A stretch of 64,000 nucleotides of DNA from Bacillota bacterium (GCA_023408815.1 JAEYJO010000064.1:90394-154393); one strand, 5' to 3'. Positions 17,359-26,165 are shown, counted from the stretch's first letter. The notes: a model not told the origin generated them from the sequence alone. Made by a program: numbers and translations.

Positions 17359-18339
17359 ATGTTTACATTTAATTATGAGGCGGGAGCAACCGGCTTAACG
17401 TCGTGGCTCATGTGGTTAGTGGTTTTTGCAGCTTTATTTGCACTGAATGAGGTGTCCAGAAGGTACAAGGTAATGGGAATCGTATGTTTTGTCGTACTTC
17501 CCGCCGTTTTATCCGTGCTGTGGTTTACGGTTTTATCTGATACCACTTATACGGATTGGTTCCATCTTGCGAAGGTATATTCCTCCACGGCCGGTTGTAT
17601 CGGCTTCTGGTGTATCCGTCATCTTCACGGAACGAACAAGAAGACGGGAAAAGAGTGGAGACTTTCCGAGAACAAAATTGCACTGTGTTTCCCCCCTTTG
17701 ATTCTTGCAATCAATATTTGTGAGGCGGTAGCCCGCGATTTGGAGGTAGGAATGAATTATGTGGGCGGCGGAATGTTAGTGGATGACGCGCAGTATGTGA
17801 TCGGCGGACCTTGGAATTACATGAATGCGATTGCCGGCATTTTGAACATCATTACGATTACCGGATGGTTTGGCATCAAGATAAGAAAAGCGACGGCTAA
17901 GGATAAGAGCAGAGATATGATTTGGCCCGATATGCTTTGGTTCTGGATTATCGCATATGATCTTTGGAACTTCGCATATACATATAACTGTCTCCCGGGA
18001 CATTCATGGTACTGCGGCTTTGCGCTGCTGCTCGCGCCTACTCTTTGTGCATTTACCCTGGGAAAAGGTGCATGGCTTCAGCACCGCGCCCAGACGCTTG
18101 CGCTTTGGTGTATGTTTGCCCAGACGTTTCCGGCATTTCAGGATACGGGAATGTTCTCCGTTTCTTCGACCTACAATACGACCATTTACTTTATCGTAAG
18201 CTTCCTTGCAATGGCGGTTAACATTGCGGTATTGGTTTATATGATTTATAAAGTAGTTAAGACGAAACGCAATCCTTATAAGGCAGAATTGTATACGGAT
18301 ATTGCAAAATATAAAGAAATCGCAGCTTTAGCAGAATAA
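17359..18339 (+). CDS. DUF5692 family membrane protein
   Basis: About 326 residues from ATG 17359 (SD AAAGGTGAG). It has roughly eight to nine hydrophobic helices, with conserved-looking aromatic and Cys residues (YNCLPGHSWYCGFALL). I recognise it as DUF5692, which has no assigned function. It is the first gene of an operon with two nickel-insertion genes and an Fe-S flavoprotein. A role in metal or substrate transport for that system is possible but is only inferred from context. Confidence 0.75.
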   Translation: MFTFNYEAGATGLTSWLMWLVVFAALFALNEVSRRYKVMGIVCFVVLPAVLSVLWFTVLSDTTYTDWFHLAKVYSSTAGCIGFWCIRHLHGTNKKTGKEWRLSENKIALCFPPLILAINICEAVARDLEVGMNYVGGGMLVDDAQYVIGGPWNYMNAIAGILNIITITGWFGIKIRKATAKDKSRDMIWPDMLWFWIIAYDLWNFAYTYNCLPGHSWYCGFALLLAPTLCAFTLGKGAWLQHRAQTLALWCMFAQTFPAFQDTGMFSVSSTYNTTIYFIVSFLAMAVNIAVLVYMIYKVVKTKRNPYKAELYTDIAKYKEIAALAE

Positions 18340-18379
18340 AAATTAAATGCCGTACTTTGGAAGGAGCAGGGCAGCATAG

Positions 18380-19048
18380 ATGAAAGAATATAGAGTACTG
18401 GAAATTAAACAAAGTGTATTTGAAGATAACAATAAACAAGCCGATTTACTAAGGCAGAAATTAAAAGAAGAAAAGATATTTTTACTCAATCTTATGTCTT
18501 CACCCGGTGCGGGTAAGACGACCACGCTGACACGTACCATCGAATTGCTGAAGGATAGGCTGAACATCGGCGTAATGGAGGCCGACATAGACTCGGATGT
18601 GGATGCGGCTGCAATTGCAAAGACGGGTGCGAAGGTCATCCAGCTCCATACGGGCGGTATGTGCCATCTGGATGCGGATATGACGAAGCAGGGACTGGAA
18701 GGCCTGGGAACCGAAGAGGTGGATCTCGCAATTTTGGAAAACGTAGGCAATCTCGTATGTCCGGCTGAATTCGATACCGGATCGGTAAAGAACGCTATGA
18801 TCTTAAGCGTGCCCGAGGGCGATGATAAACCGCTTAAATATCCTTTGATGTTCAGTATTTGCGACGTACTTCTGATCAATAAAATAGATGTAATGCCGTA
18901 CTTTGATTTTGACTTACAGGTCTGCATAGAGCGGGCCAAGAAACTAAACCCGGATATTCAGGTCATTCCGGTTTGCGCAAAAACGGGAGAAGGAATAAAG
19001 GATTTTGCTGACTGGCTTTATAATGAAACTACAAAATGGCAGGCGTAA
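18380..19048 (+). CDS. hypB: Hydrogenase/nickel-insertion GTPase HypB
   Basis: A 222-residue SIMIBI-class GTPase. The P-loop MSSPGAGKTT is at residues 39-48; metal-binding residues are in GGMCHLDADM and ENVGNLVCPAEF; the guanine motif NKID is near 174. The N-terminal His-rich or CxxCGC nickel-storage extension of some HypB proteins is missing. HypB inserts nickel together with HypA, which is encoded two genes downstream. No hydrogenase structural genes occur in the window. Confidence 0.92.
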   Translation: MKEYRVLEIKQSVFEDNNKQADLLRQKLKEEKIFLLNLMSSPGAGKTTTLTRTIELLKDRLNIGVMEADIDSDVDAAAIAKTGAKVIQLHTGGMCHLDADMTKQGLEGLGTEEVDLAILENVGNLVCPAEFDTGSVKNAMILSVPEGDDKPLKYPLMFSICDVLLINKIDVMPYFDFDLQVCIERAKKLNPDIQVIPVCAKTGEGIKDFADWLYNETTKWQA

Positions 19049-19063
19049 GAAAGGTTAAATGAG

Positions 19064-21802
19064 ATGAAAGATATTACAAAAATGATTTTCCCCGAGTGGT
19101 ATAAATGCCAATATAATGAAAAGGTACTGGCTCTCGCAAATCATATCGGCCGTAAAAAACCGGGTGCTAAGAATGCCTATAAATGGGATGATCCGGAATA
19201 TATCATCCTCGAGGCCGGAGTAGACGACGAAATGGCTGAGGTAGGCTTGGGCCTGGGTGTTTGTAAAAAACGTACCACCAAAGAAATAGCGAAGCTATTG
19301 AACAAACCGGAGGACTATTGCCACGAACAGCTGATGAAGCTGGCACAGTATGGTGTATGCTTTGTCAATACCAGAGATGGAGAAGATATATTCTGGGCGG
19401 AAACATGGATTCCGGGAACGATGGAAATGATTGTAAACAGCAGGGAAAATGTGGAAAAATATCCGATCATCGGCTATGCCATGGAAGCCTATGGACGTGT
19501 AAGAGGACCTATGAGCGCCGGTTCCTTCCCTCCGGGCGTGGGACTTATGCGCGTTATTCCCATTGAAACGGCAATTGATGGAAATACCCGCCGCGCTTCC
19601 TATGAAGAAGTATCCAAGTATTTGAATGAGAACGATATTTTTACCGTTACCGACTGCTCCTGCCGTACTGACCGTGAAATCATGGGCGAAGGCTGCGGAC
19701 ACCTGAAGGAAGATATGTGTATCCAGATGGGCCATGCTGCGGAGTACTATATCAAGACGGGAAGAGGACGCCAGATCACGAGGGAGGAAGCCTTTGAGAT
19801 CATCAGGCGTGCGGAAGAAAACGGATTGATGCACCAGATTCCCAATATTGACGGTTCGGGAAAAACCCATGCTATTTGTAACTGCTGCGGCTGCGGCTGC
19901 CTTTCTCTAAGAACGGCAACGATGTTCAAGAATAATGACATGGTGCGTTCTAATTATGTGGCGAAGGTAGATCCTGAAAAGTGCGTTGCCTGCGGGCAAT
20001 GCGTGGAAAACTGTCCGGTTAATGCTTTGAAGCTGGGACAGAAGCTGTGCTCTTCCAAGCCGGTAACAAGCAATATTACCACAAAGGAAACTCCCCGGGA
20101 TATGGAATGGGGAGAAGAGCATTGGAACCCGGATTACCGTACTAACAAAGAAAACGTAGTGGATACGGGAACTGCTCCGTGTAAGACTAATTGCCCCGCG
20201 CATATCGGTGTACAAGGGTATATTAAACTGGCATCCCAGGGAAAATACAAGGATGCGCTGGAGCTGATCCGTCATGAAAATCCTCTTCCGGCCGTATGCG
20301 GACGTATCTGTAACAGACGATGTGAGGATGCATGTACCAGAGGCGATATCGACGCTCCCATCGCTATCGATGAAATCAAAAAATTCATCGCCAAGCAGGA
20401 ACTGGATAAAGAGAACCGTATAGTCCCCAGGAAACGTCATGATTACAGTAATAAAAAGATCGCTATTGTAGGCGCGGGACCGGCAGGTCTTTCCTGTGCA
20501 TATTACCTCGCTTTGGACGGTTATACTATCACGGTATTCGAAAAGGAGAAAAAGCTCGGCGGTATGCTGACCATGGGAATTCCCAGCTTCCGTTTGGAGA
20601 AGGACGTGGTGGAAGCGGAAATAGATATCATAAAGGAAATGGGCGTTGAGTTCAGGACGGGCGTCGAAGTAGGAAAGGACGTTACGTTGGAGGACCTGAG
20701 AAAGCAGGGCTATAACGCATTCTATCTGGGAATCGGAGCACAGGGCGGAAGAAAAGTAGGCATCGAGGGAGAGGATGCACAGGGCGTTATGTCCGGTATC
20801 GAATTCCTTCGTATGGTAAATCAGGATAAAGAAGCGAGAATAAGCGGAAAGACCGTAGTAATAGGCGGCGGAAATGTTGCCATAGACGTTGCAAGAACAG
20901 CAGTCCGCGCCGGAGCGGATTCGGTGATCCAGTGCTGTCTGGAAAGCAGAGAGCAGATGCCGGCTTCTAAGGATGAAATCATGGAAGCGCAGGAGGAACA
21001 TATCGAGATACGAAATAGCTGGGGCCCGAAACGTATTTTGACAACGGACGGAAAGGTTACGGGAATCGAGTTCAAGAAATGTGTCCGGGTATTCGATGAG
21101 GAAGGAAGATTCAGCCCTCAGTACGATGAAAACGACACGATGACGGTGGAGGCGGATTACATACTTCTTTCGGTAGGGCAGTCTGTTCTCTTAGGAGATT
21201 TGTTAAAGGATTCTGCAGTGGTAACGAGGCCGAACGGAACGCTGGAAGCGGATTCCTTTACCTATCAGACAGCGCAGGAGGACATTTTCACAGGCGGTGA
21301 TGTATACACAGGCCCCCGCTTTGCCATCGACGCGATTGCGGCGGGCAAGCAGGCTGCTGTTTCCATCCATCGTTTTGTACATCCGGGGCAGAGTCTTGTA
21401 TACGGACGCGACCGTCGTATCTTCAAGGAACTGGACAAAGAGGCAGCGATTATCGAATCCTATGATAATACGCCCCGCCAATGTCCGGAAAATATTAAAT
21501 CCGACAAGAAGGCGGAGGAAAGCTTCCGCGATTTACGAGGAACCTTTACAGAGGAACAGATGCGCAAGGAGACAGAGCGCTGTCTGGGCTGCGGTGTAAC
21601 GGTGGTGGATTCCTATATGTGCGTAGGCTGCGGACAGTGCACGACAAAGTGCAAGTTCGACGCGATAAAGCTGGAGCGCGTTTATAACGGAGAAGGCGTT
21701 GTCTTTACGGACATGAAGCCGATAGTGGTGAAGACTATTATTAAGAGAAAAGGCAAGATTGCGGTTAAAAAAGTACAGAATGCTTTATCCAAAAGCAAGT
21801 AA
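19064..21802 (+). CDS. Large Fe-S flavoprotein with GltD-like FAD/NAD(P) domain
   Basis: A 912-residue oxidoreductase. Residues 1-300 are a less common domain with cysteine groups (DCSCRTD..CGH..MC near 204-225, CNCCGCGC near 275). A ferredoxin motif CVACGQCVENCP begins at residue 307. Then comes the GltD-type N-terminal Fe-S region (CKTNCPAHIG, CGRICNRRCEDAC), the FAD loop GAGPAG at 470, the NAD(P) loop GGGNVAIDVA at 601, and C-terminal CLGCG (840) with CVGCGQCTTKC. It should move electrons between NAD(P)H, FAD and several clusters, possibly to ferredoxin. It lies between hypB and hypA, so it may serve a nickel enzyme or its maturation (inference). Confidence 0.88.
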   Translation: MKDITKMIFPEWYKCQYNEKVLALANHIGRKKPGAKNAYKWDDPEYIILEAGVDDEMAEVGLGLGVCKKRTTKEIAKLLNKPEDYCHEQLMKLAQYGVCFVNTRDGEDIFWAETWIPGTMEMIVNSRENVEKYPIIGYAMEAYGRVRGPMSAGSFPPGVGLMRVIPIETAIDGNTRRASYEEVSKYLNENDIFTVTDCSCRTDREIMGEGCGHLKEDMCIQMGHAAEYYIKTGRGRQITREEAFEIIRRAEENGLMHQIPNIDGSGKTHAICNCCGCGCLSLRTATMFKNNDMVRSNYVAKVDPEKCVACGQCVENCPVNALKLGQKLCSSKPVTSNITTKETPRDMEWGEEHWNPDYRTNKENVVDTGTAPCKTNCPAHIGVQGYIKLASQGKYKDALELIRHENPLPAVCGRICNRRCEDACTRGDIDAPIAIDEIKKFIAKQELDKENRIVPRKRHDYSNKKIAIVGAGPAGLSCAYYLALDGYTITVFEKEKKLGGMLTMGIPSFRLEKDVVEAEIDIIKEMGVEFRTGVEVGKDVTLEDLRKQGYNAFYLGIGAQGGRKVGIEGEDAQGVMSGIEFLRMVNQDKEARISGKTVVIGGGNVAIDVARTAVRAGADSVIQCCLESREQMPASKDEIMEAQEEHIEIRNSWGPKRILTTDGKVTGIEFKKCVRVFDEEGRFSPQYDENDTMTVEADYILLSVGQSVLLGDLLKDSAVVTRPNGTLEADSFTYQTAQEDIFTGGDVYTGPRFAIDAIAAGKQAAVSIHRFVHPGQSLVYGRDRRIFKELDKEAAIIESYDNTPRQCPENIKSDKKAEESFRDLRGTFTEEQMRKETERCLGCGVTVVDSYMCVGCGQCTTKCKFDAIKLERVYNGEGVVFTDMKPIVVKTIIKRKGKIAVKKVQNALSKSK

Positions 21803-21818
21803 AAGGAGCTGAGCAAAA

Positions 21819-22160
21819 TTGCATGAGCTAGGTGTGGTGATGGAAGTGGCAAGAGTGGTGGAAGCATTCGCAAGAGAAAACGAAGTGGAGGAAGTGAACA
21901 CTATCGTATTGCAGGTGGGAGAGCTTTCTTCCATGGTTCCCAAGTACATATACGACGTTTATCCGGCCGCAGTGGATGGAACCATGCTGGAAAAGACCAG
22001 GCTGGACATAGAAATTATTCCCGGTAACGGCAGGTGCGGAGAATGCGAAACAGTTTTTAATATACTGGAGAACCGTGCAGTCTGTCCTAATTGCCAATCG
22101 ACGCAGTTCGAACTGCTGAGCGGAAGAGAATTTTATATTAAAGAAATTGTCTGTTGTTAA
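21819..22160 (+). CDS. hypA: Hydrogenase nickel-incorporation protein HypA
   Basis: A 113-residue protein. The TTG at 21819 (SD AAAGGAG) is the right start because it gives the N-terminal Met-His-Glu; His2 is the nickel ligand of HypA. The zinc site is CGEC...CPNC (about 73-95). It is the last gene of the operon. HypA delivers nickel with HypB to [NiFe]-hydrogenase, but no such enzyme is encoded here. Confidence 0.92.
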   Translation: MHELGVVMEVARVVEAFARENEVEEVNTIVLQVGELSSMVPKYIYDVYPAAVDGTMLEKTRLDIEIIPGNGRCGECETVFNILENRAVCPNCQSTQFELLSGREFYIKEIVCC

Positions 22161-22240
22161 GGACAGACACGGAAGCTCTTAATTATTTGAAATATTTTGG
22201 AAGTATATTGAAAAAACTGTGCAATCTTGGGAATATATGA

Positions 22241-22354
22241 TATAATGGCTCTACGATCAACAAACGAGTTTGCACACAGAATGAAGAGCGCCATTTGGCG
22301 TTATAATATACCATGGACGTTTAACGCTCATGGTATATTACGTCTGTGTGAAAC
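22241..22354 (+). promoter_or_regulatory. Promoter and three-way-junction leader of ppdK
   Basis: TATAAT-like -10 at 22241-22246. The leader then folds into a closing stem TTTGCACACAGA (22269-22280) with TCTGTGTGAAA (22343-22353), a small hairpin CGCC-ATTT-GGCG (22290-22301), and a perfect 12-bp hairpin TAATATACCATG (22304-22315) with CATGGTATATTA (22329-22340). A shallow three-way junction results. No T-run follows, and the SD (AAGAAAGGA) lies about 25 bases further. The rest of 22161-22240 shows nothing else. Confidence 0.5.
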
Positions 22355-22393
22355 AAAAAAGAAAAATGGCAAAAGGATAAGAAAGGAAAAAGT

Positions 22394-25015
22394 ATGGCAA
22401 AGTGGGTGTACTTATTTGAGGAAGGCAGTGCGGAGATGAAGAATCTTCTGGGAGGAAAAGGGGCGAATCTTGCGGAGATGACAAAGCTCGGACTCCCGAT
22501 TCCGCAGGGATTTACGGTAACTACAGAGGCGTGCACTGATTATTACAAAAAGGAGAAGCAGATCGCTCCTGAGATCGAGGCCCAGATTTTTACGGCGCTC
22601 GAAGAGCTGGAGCGGAAGCAGGAGAAAAAGTTCGGAGATACGGAGAATCCTCTTCTCGTATCCGTCCGCTCGGGAGCGCGTGCTTCCATGCCGGGCATGA
22701 TGGATACGATTTTGAATCTGGGACTGAATGATGAAGCGGTGGAGGGATTTGCCAGGAAGACAGGAAATCCCAGATTTGCTTACGATTCTTATCGTCGGTT
22801 CATTCAAATGTTTTCTGACGTGGTGATGGAAATTCCCAAATCCAACTTTGAAAAAGTCTTGGAGGAAATGAAGGAAAGCAGAGGTGTGCATACCGATGCG
22901 GAGCTAACGGCACAGGACCTTAAAGAGACGACGGAACGTTTCAAGAAGATATATAAGGACCAAAGGGGCGAGGGCTTCCCGCAGGAGCCGAAGAGACAAT
23001 TGATGGAGGCGGTAAAGGCAGTATTCCGTTCCTGGGATAATGACCGTGCAATCGTTTACCGCAGAATGAACGACATTCCGGGAGACTGGGGAACTGCAGT
23101 CAATGTGCAGGCTATGGTATTCGGCAACATGGGGGAGACATCGGGAACGGGTGTGGCATTTACGAGAAATCCGTCTACGGGAGCGAAAGGAATCTTCGGA
23201 GAATATCTGATCAATGCGCAGGGCGAGGATGTAGTAGCGGGAATCCGTACACCTCAGCCGATTACGAAGCTGAAAGAGGAACTGCCGGAATGCTATGAGC
23301 AATTCTTAGAGACGGCAAACCGCTTGGAGGCTCATTATCGTGATATGCAGGATATGGAATTCACCATCGAAAACGGCAAACTGTTCTTCTTACAGACGAG
23401 AAGCGGCAAGCGTACGGCAGGAGCAGCGTTTCAAATAGCCTGTGACCTCGTAGATGAAGGAATGATCAGTCCCCGCATGGCAGTACAGAGAATCGAAGCG
23501 AAATCCTTGGATCAGCTGCTTCATCCGAATTTCGATGAGGAAGCGTTAAAGGCCGGTCAGGTAATCGGACAAGCACTTCCGGCATCCCCGGGTGCAGCGG
23601 CCGGAAAAGTATATTTTCATGCAGAGGATGCGGTAATGGCTCATGAAAGAGGAGAAAGAGTCATTCTGGTGCGTCAGGAAACCTCTCCGGAGGATATCGA
23701 AGGAATGCACGCCGCAGAAGGAATTCTTACTGTAAGAGGCGGTATGACATCCCATGCAGCGGTTGTTGCAAGAGGAATGGGGACATGCTGCGTATCGGGC
23801 TGCGGTGAAATTGTAATCGATGAAAATGCGAAGATTTTTGAGCTTGGCGGCTGCAAGTTTACGGAAGGGGATTATCTTTCCCTGGACGGCTCTACCGGCA
23901 AGATTTACAATGGGGATATTAAGACAGTAGAAGCAGGGATTACCGGTAATTTCAGGCGTATCATGGCATGGGCGGACGAGCTGCGTACCTTGAAGGTGAG
24001 GACAAATGCCGATACTCCTGCGGATGCGCTCAATGCGATTAAGCTGGGAGCGGAGGGAATCGGCCTTTGCCGTACGGAGCACATGTTCTTCGAGCCTGAT
24101 AGGATCCCTAAGATTAGAAAGATGATTTTGTCCGAGACGGTGGAGGCCAGAGAAGCGGCTTTGGCAGAGCTTATTCCTTTCCAGAAGGGCGATTTCAAAG
24201 GAATGTATGAGGTAATGGAGGGAAGACCGGTAACGATCCGTTTCTTAGATCCCCCTCTTCATGAATTCGTGCCTACGGAAGAAAAGGATATCGAGCAGAT
24301 GGCAGAGGAGATGGGCCTGCCCGTAGAAAAGGTAAAAGCGGCTTGTGAGGCGCTTCACGAATTCAACCCGATGATGGGACACAGAGGCTGCCGTCTGTCC
24401 GTGACTTATCCTGAAATTGCCAGAATGCAGACGAGAGCGGTAATGGAAGCTGCTATCGAGGTGAAGGCGGAAAAAGGCTTTGACATCGTGCCGGAAATCA
24501 TGATTCCTCTGGTAGGGGATAAAAAAGAACTTAAATTCGTGAAGGATGTGGTTATAGAGACAGCGGAGACCGTAAAACGTGAAAAAGGCTCAGACATCCG
24601 GTATCAGATAGGAACGATGATAGAGATACCCCGTGCAGCCTTACTTGCGGACGAAATCGCGGAAGAAGCGGAGTTTTTCTCCTTCGGAACAAACGATCTC
24701 ACACAGATGACCTTCGGCTTTTCCAGGGATGATGCGGGCAAGTTCTTATCGGCATACTATAAGAGTAAAATTTATGAATCCGATCCTTTTGCCAAGCTGG
24801 ATCACAACGGCGTAGGGCAGCTGATAGAGATGGCGGCTCAGAGGGGAAGAAAGACACGTCCCGGACTGAAGCTTGGAATCTGCGGCGAGCATGGCGGCGA
24901 CCCCTCCTCCGTGGAGTTCTGCCATAATGCGGGCCTCGATTATGTGTCCTGCTCTCCTTTCAGAGTCCCTATCGCAAGGCTGGCGGCGGCACAGGCGGCG
25001 ATTAATAATGAATAA
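22394..25015 (+). CDS. ppdK: Pyruvate, phosphate dikinase
   Basis: An 873-residue enzyme, the standard length. It interconverts pyruvate + ATP + Pi with phosphoenolpyruvate + AMP + PPi and in anaerobes often works in glycolysis. The N-terminal ATP-grasp domain starts LLGGKGANLAEM; the swivelling phospho-histidine is His454 in GGMTSHAAVVARGMG; the C-terminal PEP-utilising barrel carries the catalytic Cys830 in CGEHGGDP. It stands alone behind a structured leader and ends in a clear terminator. Confidence 0.97.
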   Translation: MAKWVYLFEEGSAEMKNLLGGKGANLAEMTKLGLPIPQGFTVTTEACTDYYKKEKQIAPEIEAQIFTALEELERKQEKKFGDTENPLLVSVRSGARASMPGMMDTILNLGLNDEAVEGFARKTGNPRFAYDSYRRFIQMFSDVVMEIPKSNFEKVLEEMKESRGVHTDAELTAQDLKETTERFKKIYKDQRGEGFPQEPKRQLMEAVKAVFRSWDNDRAIVYRRMNDIPGDWGTAVNVQAMVFGNMGETSGTGVAFTRNPSTGAKGIFGEYLINAQGEDVVAGIRTPQPITKLKEELPECYEQFLETANRLEAHYRDMQDMEFTIENGKLFFLQTRSGKRTAGAAFQIACDLVDEGMISPRMAVQRIEAKSLDQLLHPNFDEEALKAGQVIGQALPASPGAAAGKVYFHAEDAVMAHERGERVILVRQETSPEDIEGMHAAEGILTVRGGMTSHAAVVARGMGTCCVSGCGEIVIDENAKIFELGGCKFTEGDYLSLDGSTGKIYNGDIKTVEAGITGNFRRIMAWADELRTLKVRTNADTPADALNAIKLGAEGIGLCRTEHMFFEPDRIPKIRKMILSETVEAREAALAELIPFQKGDFKGMYEVMEGRPVTIRFLDPPLHEFVPTEEKDIEQMAEEMGLPVEKVKAACEALHEFNPMMGHRGCRLSVTYPEIARMQTRAVMEAAIEVKAEKGFDIVPEIMIPLVGDKKELKFVKDVVIETAETVKREKGSDIRYQIGTMIEIPRAALLADEIAEEAEFFSFGTNDLTQMTFGFSRDDAGKFLSAYYKSKIYESDPFAKLDHNGVGQLIEMAAQRGRKTRPGLKLGICGEHGGDPSSVEFCHNAGLDYVSCSPFRVPIARLAAAQAAINNE

Positions 25016-25028
25016 TGTTTGAGTAGAG

Positions 25029-25064
25029 AGAGGTTCATCAGATTGACTGGTGAACCTCTTTTTT
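25029..25064 (+). terminator. Terminator of ppdK
   Basis: AGAGGTTCA (25029-25037) pairs with TGAACCTCT (25051-25059), with an extra CAG/CTG in the loop, and six T follow. Confidence 0.9.
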
Positions 25065-25108
25065 ATCTTATAGGAAAGTACGTCCTATAAGATAAAAGCC
25101 CTTCGGGC
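25063..25108. repeat. Adjacent 13-bp hairpin and TTCG tetraloop
   Basis: TTATCTTATAGGA (25063-25075) and TCCTATAAGATAA (25083-25095) are a perfect inverted repeat directly after the ppdK terminator, followed by GCCC-TTCG-GGGC-like bases (25098-25108). They may be a second terminator or a remnant at the edge of the imported transporter cassette. Confidence 0.45.
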
Positions 25109-25157
25109 AGGATGCGCAGGGCACACTTTTGTTCCAAGATTTCTTACAAAGTATATC

Positions 25158-25226
25158 TTGACAATTATTTATAGATATGTTAGTTTGTAACAGTGTTATT
25201 GATAACATCGTTTTTGAAACGATGTT
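25158..25226 (+). promoter_or_regulatory. tetR promoter, operator and leader hairpin
   Basis: TTGACA (25158-25163) and TAGTTT (25181-25186), spacer 17. The palindrome TGTTAT-TG-ATAACA (25194-25207) covers the start of transcription and is a probable TetR site. AACATCG (25204-25210) and CGATGTT (25220-25226) make a hairpin followed by T-run just before the SD GGAGGG, so an attenuator is possible. Confidence 0.55.
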
Positions 25227-25240
25227 TTTATGGAGGGATT

Positions 25241-25864
25241 ATGGCAAGTCGTATTGAAGGGTTGGATGAAGTTATATTACATCATGCGGAGATCGAATTT
25301 CTAGAAAAGGGGTTTGCGGATGCTTCGCTGCGAACAATCGCTCAAAATGCTGGTGTAAGTACTAGTACAATTTATACGAGATACTCTGATAAGGAGGGAC
25401 TATTCCGTTTTCTTGTAGAACCGGTAATGGAAGGACTGAGAAATATTCTGTATCAATCGCTTACTGATTTTTCGGAATTGGACGGGCAGGAACAGGAAGA
25501 GAGATATAAAGAGTATTCTGATAAAGGTTTTCCTTGCTTTATTTCCTATTTGTATGAGCATTTTAATAAATTTAAGCTACTCGTTATCAATGCACCAAAC
25601 ACAATGTATCAGGATTTTTTAGAAAGCCTGGTTACGCTTGATGTGGAATGTATGAAGGATTTTTTGGGACAGATGAATCAGAAGGTGCTTTCAGAAGGCA
25701 GAATCACAGATGGATTTTTACATGTTGTGTCCAGTGCTTTTTATTCTGGTGTTTTTGAAGTGGTCATTCATGATATGCCAAGACAAGAAGCAGAAAGCTA
25801 TATCAATGAGCTGAGAGCATTTTATAGCAATGGATGGAAGGAATACTTTCCCGATAAAGCCTAA
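25241..25864 (+). CDS. TetR/AcrR family transcriptional regulator
   Basis: About 207 residues from ATG 25241 (SD GGAGGG). The N-terminal HTH is at about 20-60 (DASLRTIAQNAGVSTSTIYT, then YTRYSDKEGLF). The rest is the helical ligand-binding domain. It heads a cassette of transport genes and very likely controls them; the same half-sites TGTTAT/ATAACA appear upstream of both this gene and the ABC genes. The region is visibly AT-richer than ppdK, which fits transfer. Confidence 0.9.
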   Translation: MASRIEGLDEVILHHAEIEFLEKGFADASLRTIAQNAGVSTSTIYTRYSDKEGLFRFLVEPVMEGLRNILYQSLTDFSELDGQEQEERYKEYSDKGFPCFISYLYEHFNKFKLLVINAPNTMYQDFLESLVTLDVECMKDFLGQMNQKVLSEGRITDGFLHVVSSAFYSGVFEVVIHDMPRQEAESYINELRAFYSNGWKEYFPDKA

Positions 25865-25882
25865 AGGGAGGAGGAATGAGAG

Positions 25883-26095
25883 ATGCAAAGACAGGATGTG
25901 TTTTGTGTTGATGAGAACGGATGGATACACTGCCCGTTTTGTAAATGCAGGACCCGAACAAAAGTCAGGGCAGATACCATGTTGAGGAATTTTCCTGTTT
26001 TTTGTCCGAAATGTAGACACGAAAGCTTGATCGATGTTGAAAAAATGAATATAAAATTGTCAGTAGAGCCAGACGCTAAGACGCAGAGCCGATGA
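25883..26095 (+). CDS. Cysteine-rich KTR domain protein
   Basis: A 70-residue protein with CPFCKCRTRTKVR and FCPKCRHE, two CxxC pairs that should bind zinc, and the K-T-R signature that names the family. It is common in Firmicute mobile elements next to TetR-type regulators. It begins 18 bases after the tetR stop with SD GGGAGGAGG. The function is unknown. Confidence 0.8.
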   Translation: MQRQDVFCVDENGWIHCPFCKCRTRTKVRADTMLRNFPVFCPKCRHESLIDVEKMNIKLSVEPDAKTQSR

Positions 26096-26101
26096 TTTGT
26101 A

Positions 26102-26165
26102 TGTTATATTACATAACAACAGATTGACGGCTTATTTTTTGGGAGTGGAGTTAGTTTATACTAAC
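26102..26165 (+). promoter_or_regulatory. Two operators ahead of the ABC/ECF transporter genes
   Basis: TGTTAT-ATTAC-ATAACA (26102-26118) repeats the half-sites of the tetR operator with a wider spacer. GTTAGT-TTAT-ACTAAC (26150-26165) is the same palindrome, with identical half-sites and 4-base spacer, as at 684-699 before DUF3793-flavodoxin. It lies between them and the SD at 26170. Double control by TetR and a DtxR-type metal regulator is inferred. Confidence 0.6.

Noticed and set aside
19907..21001. Long minus-strand frame of 364 codons
   Set aside because: It lies fully inside the Fe-S flavoprotein gene with all its motifs; its product has no recognisable feature and no SD.
17359..22160. 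Hydrogenase operon
   Set aside because: Only hypA and hypB are present; no large or small subunit with the CxxC nickel motifs was found in the window.
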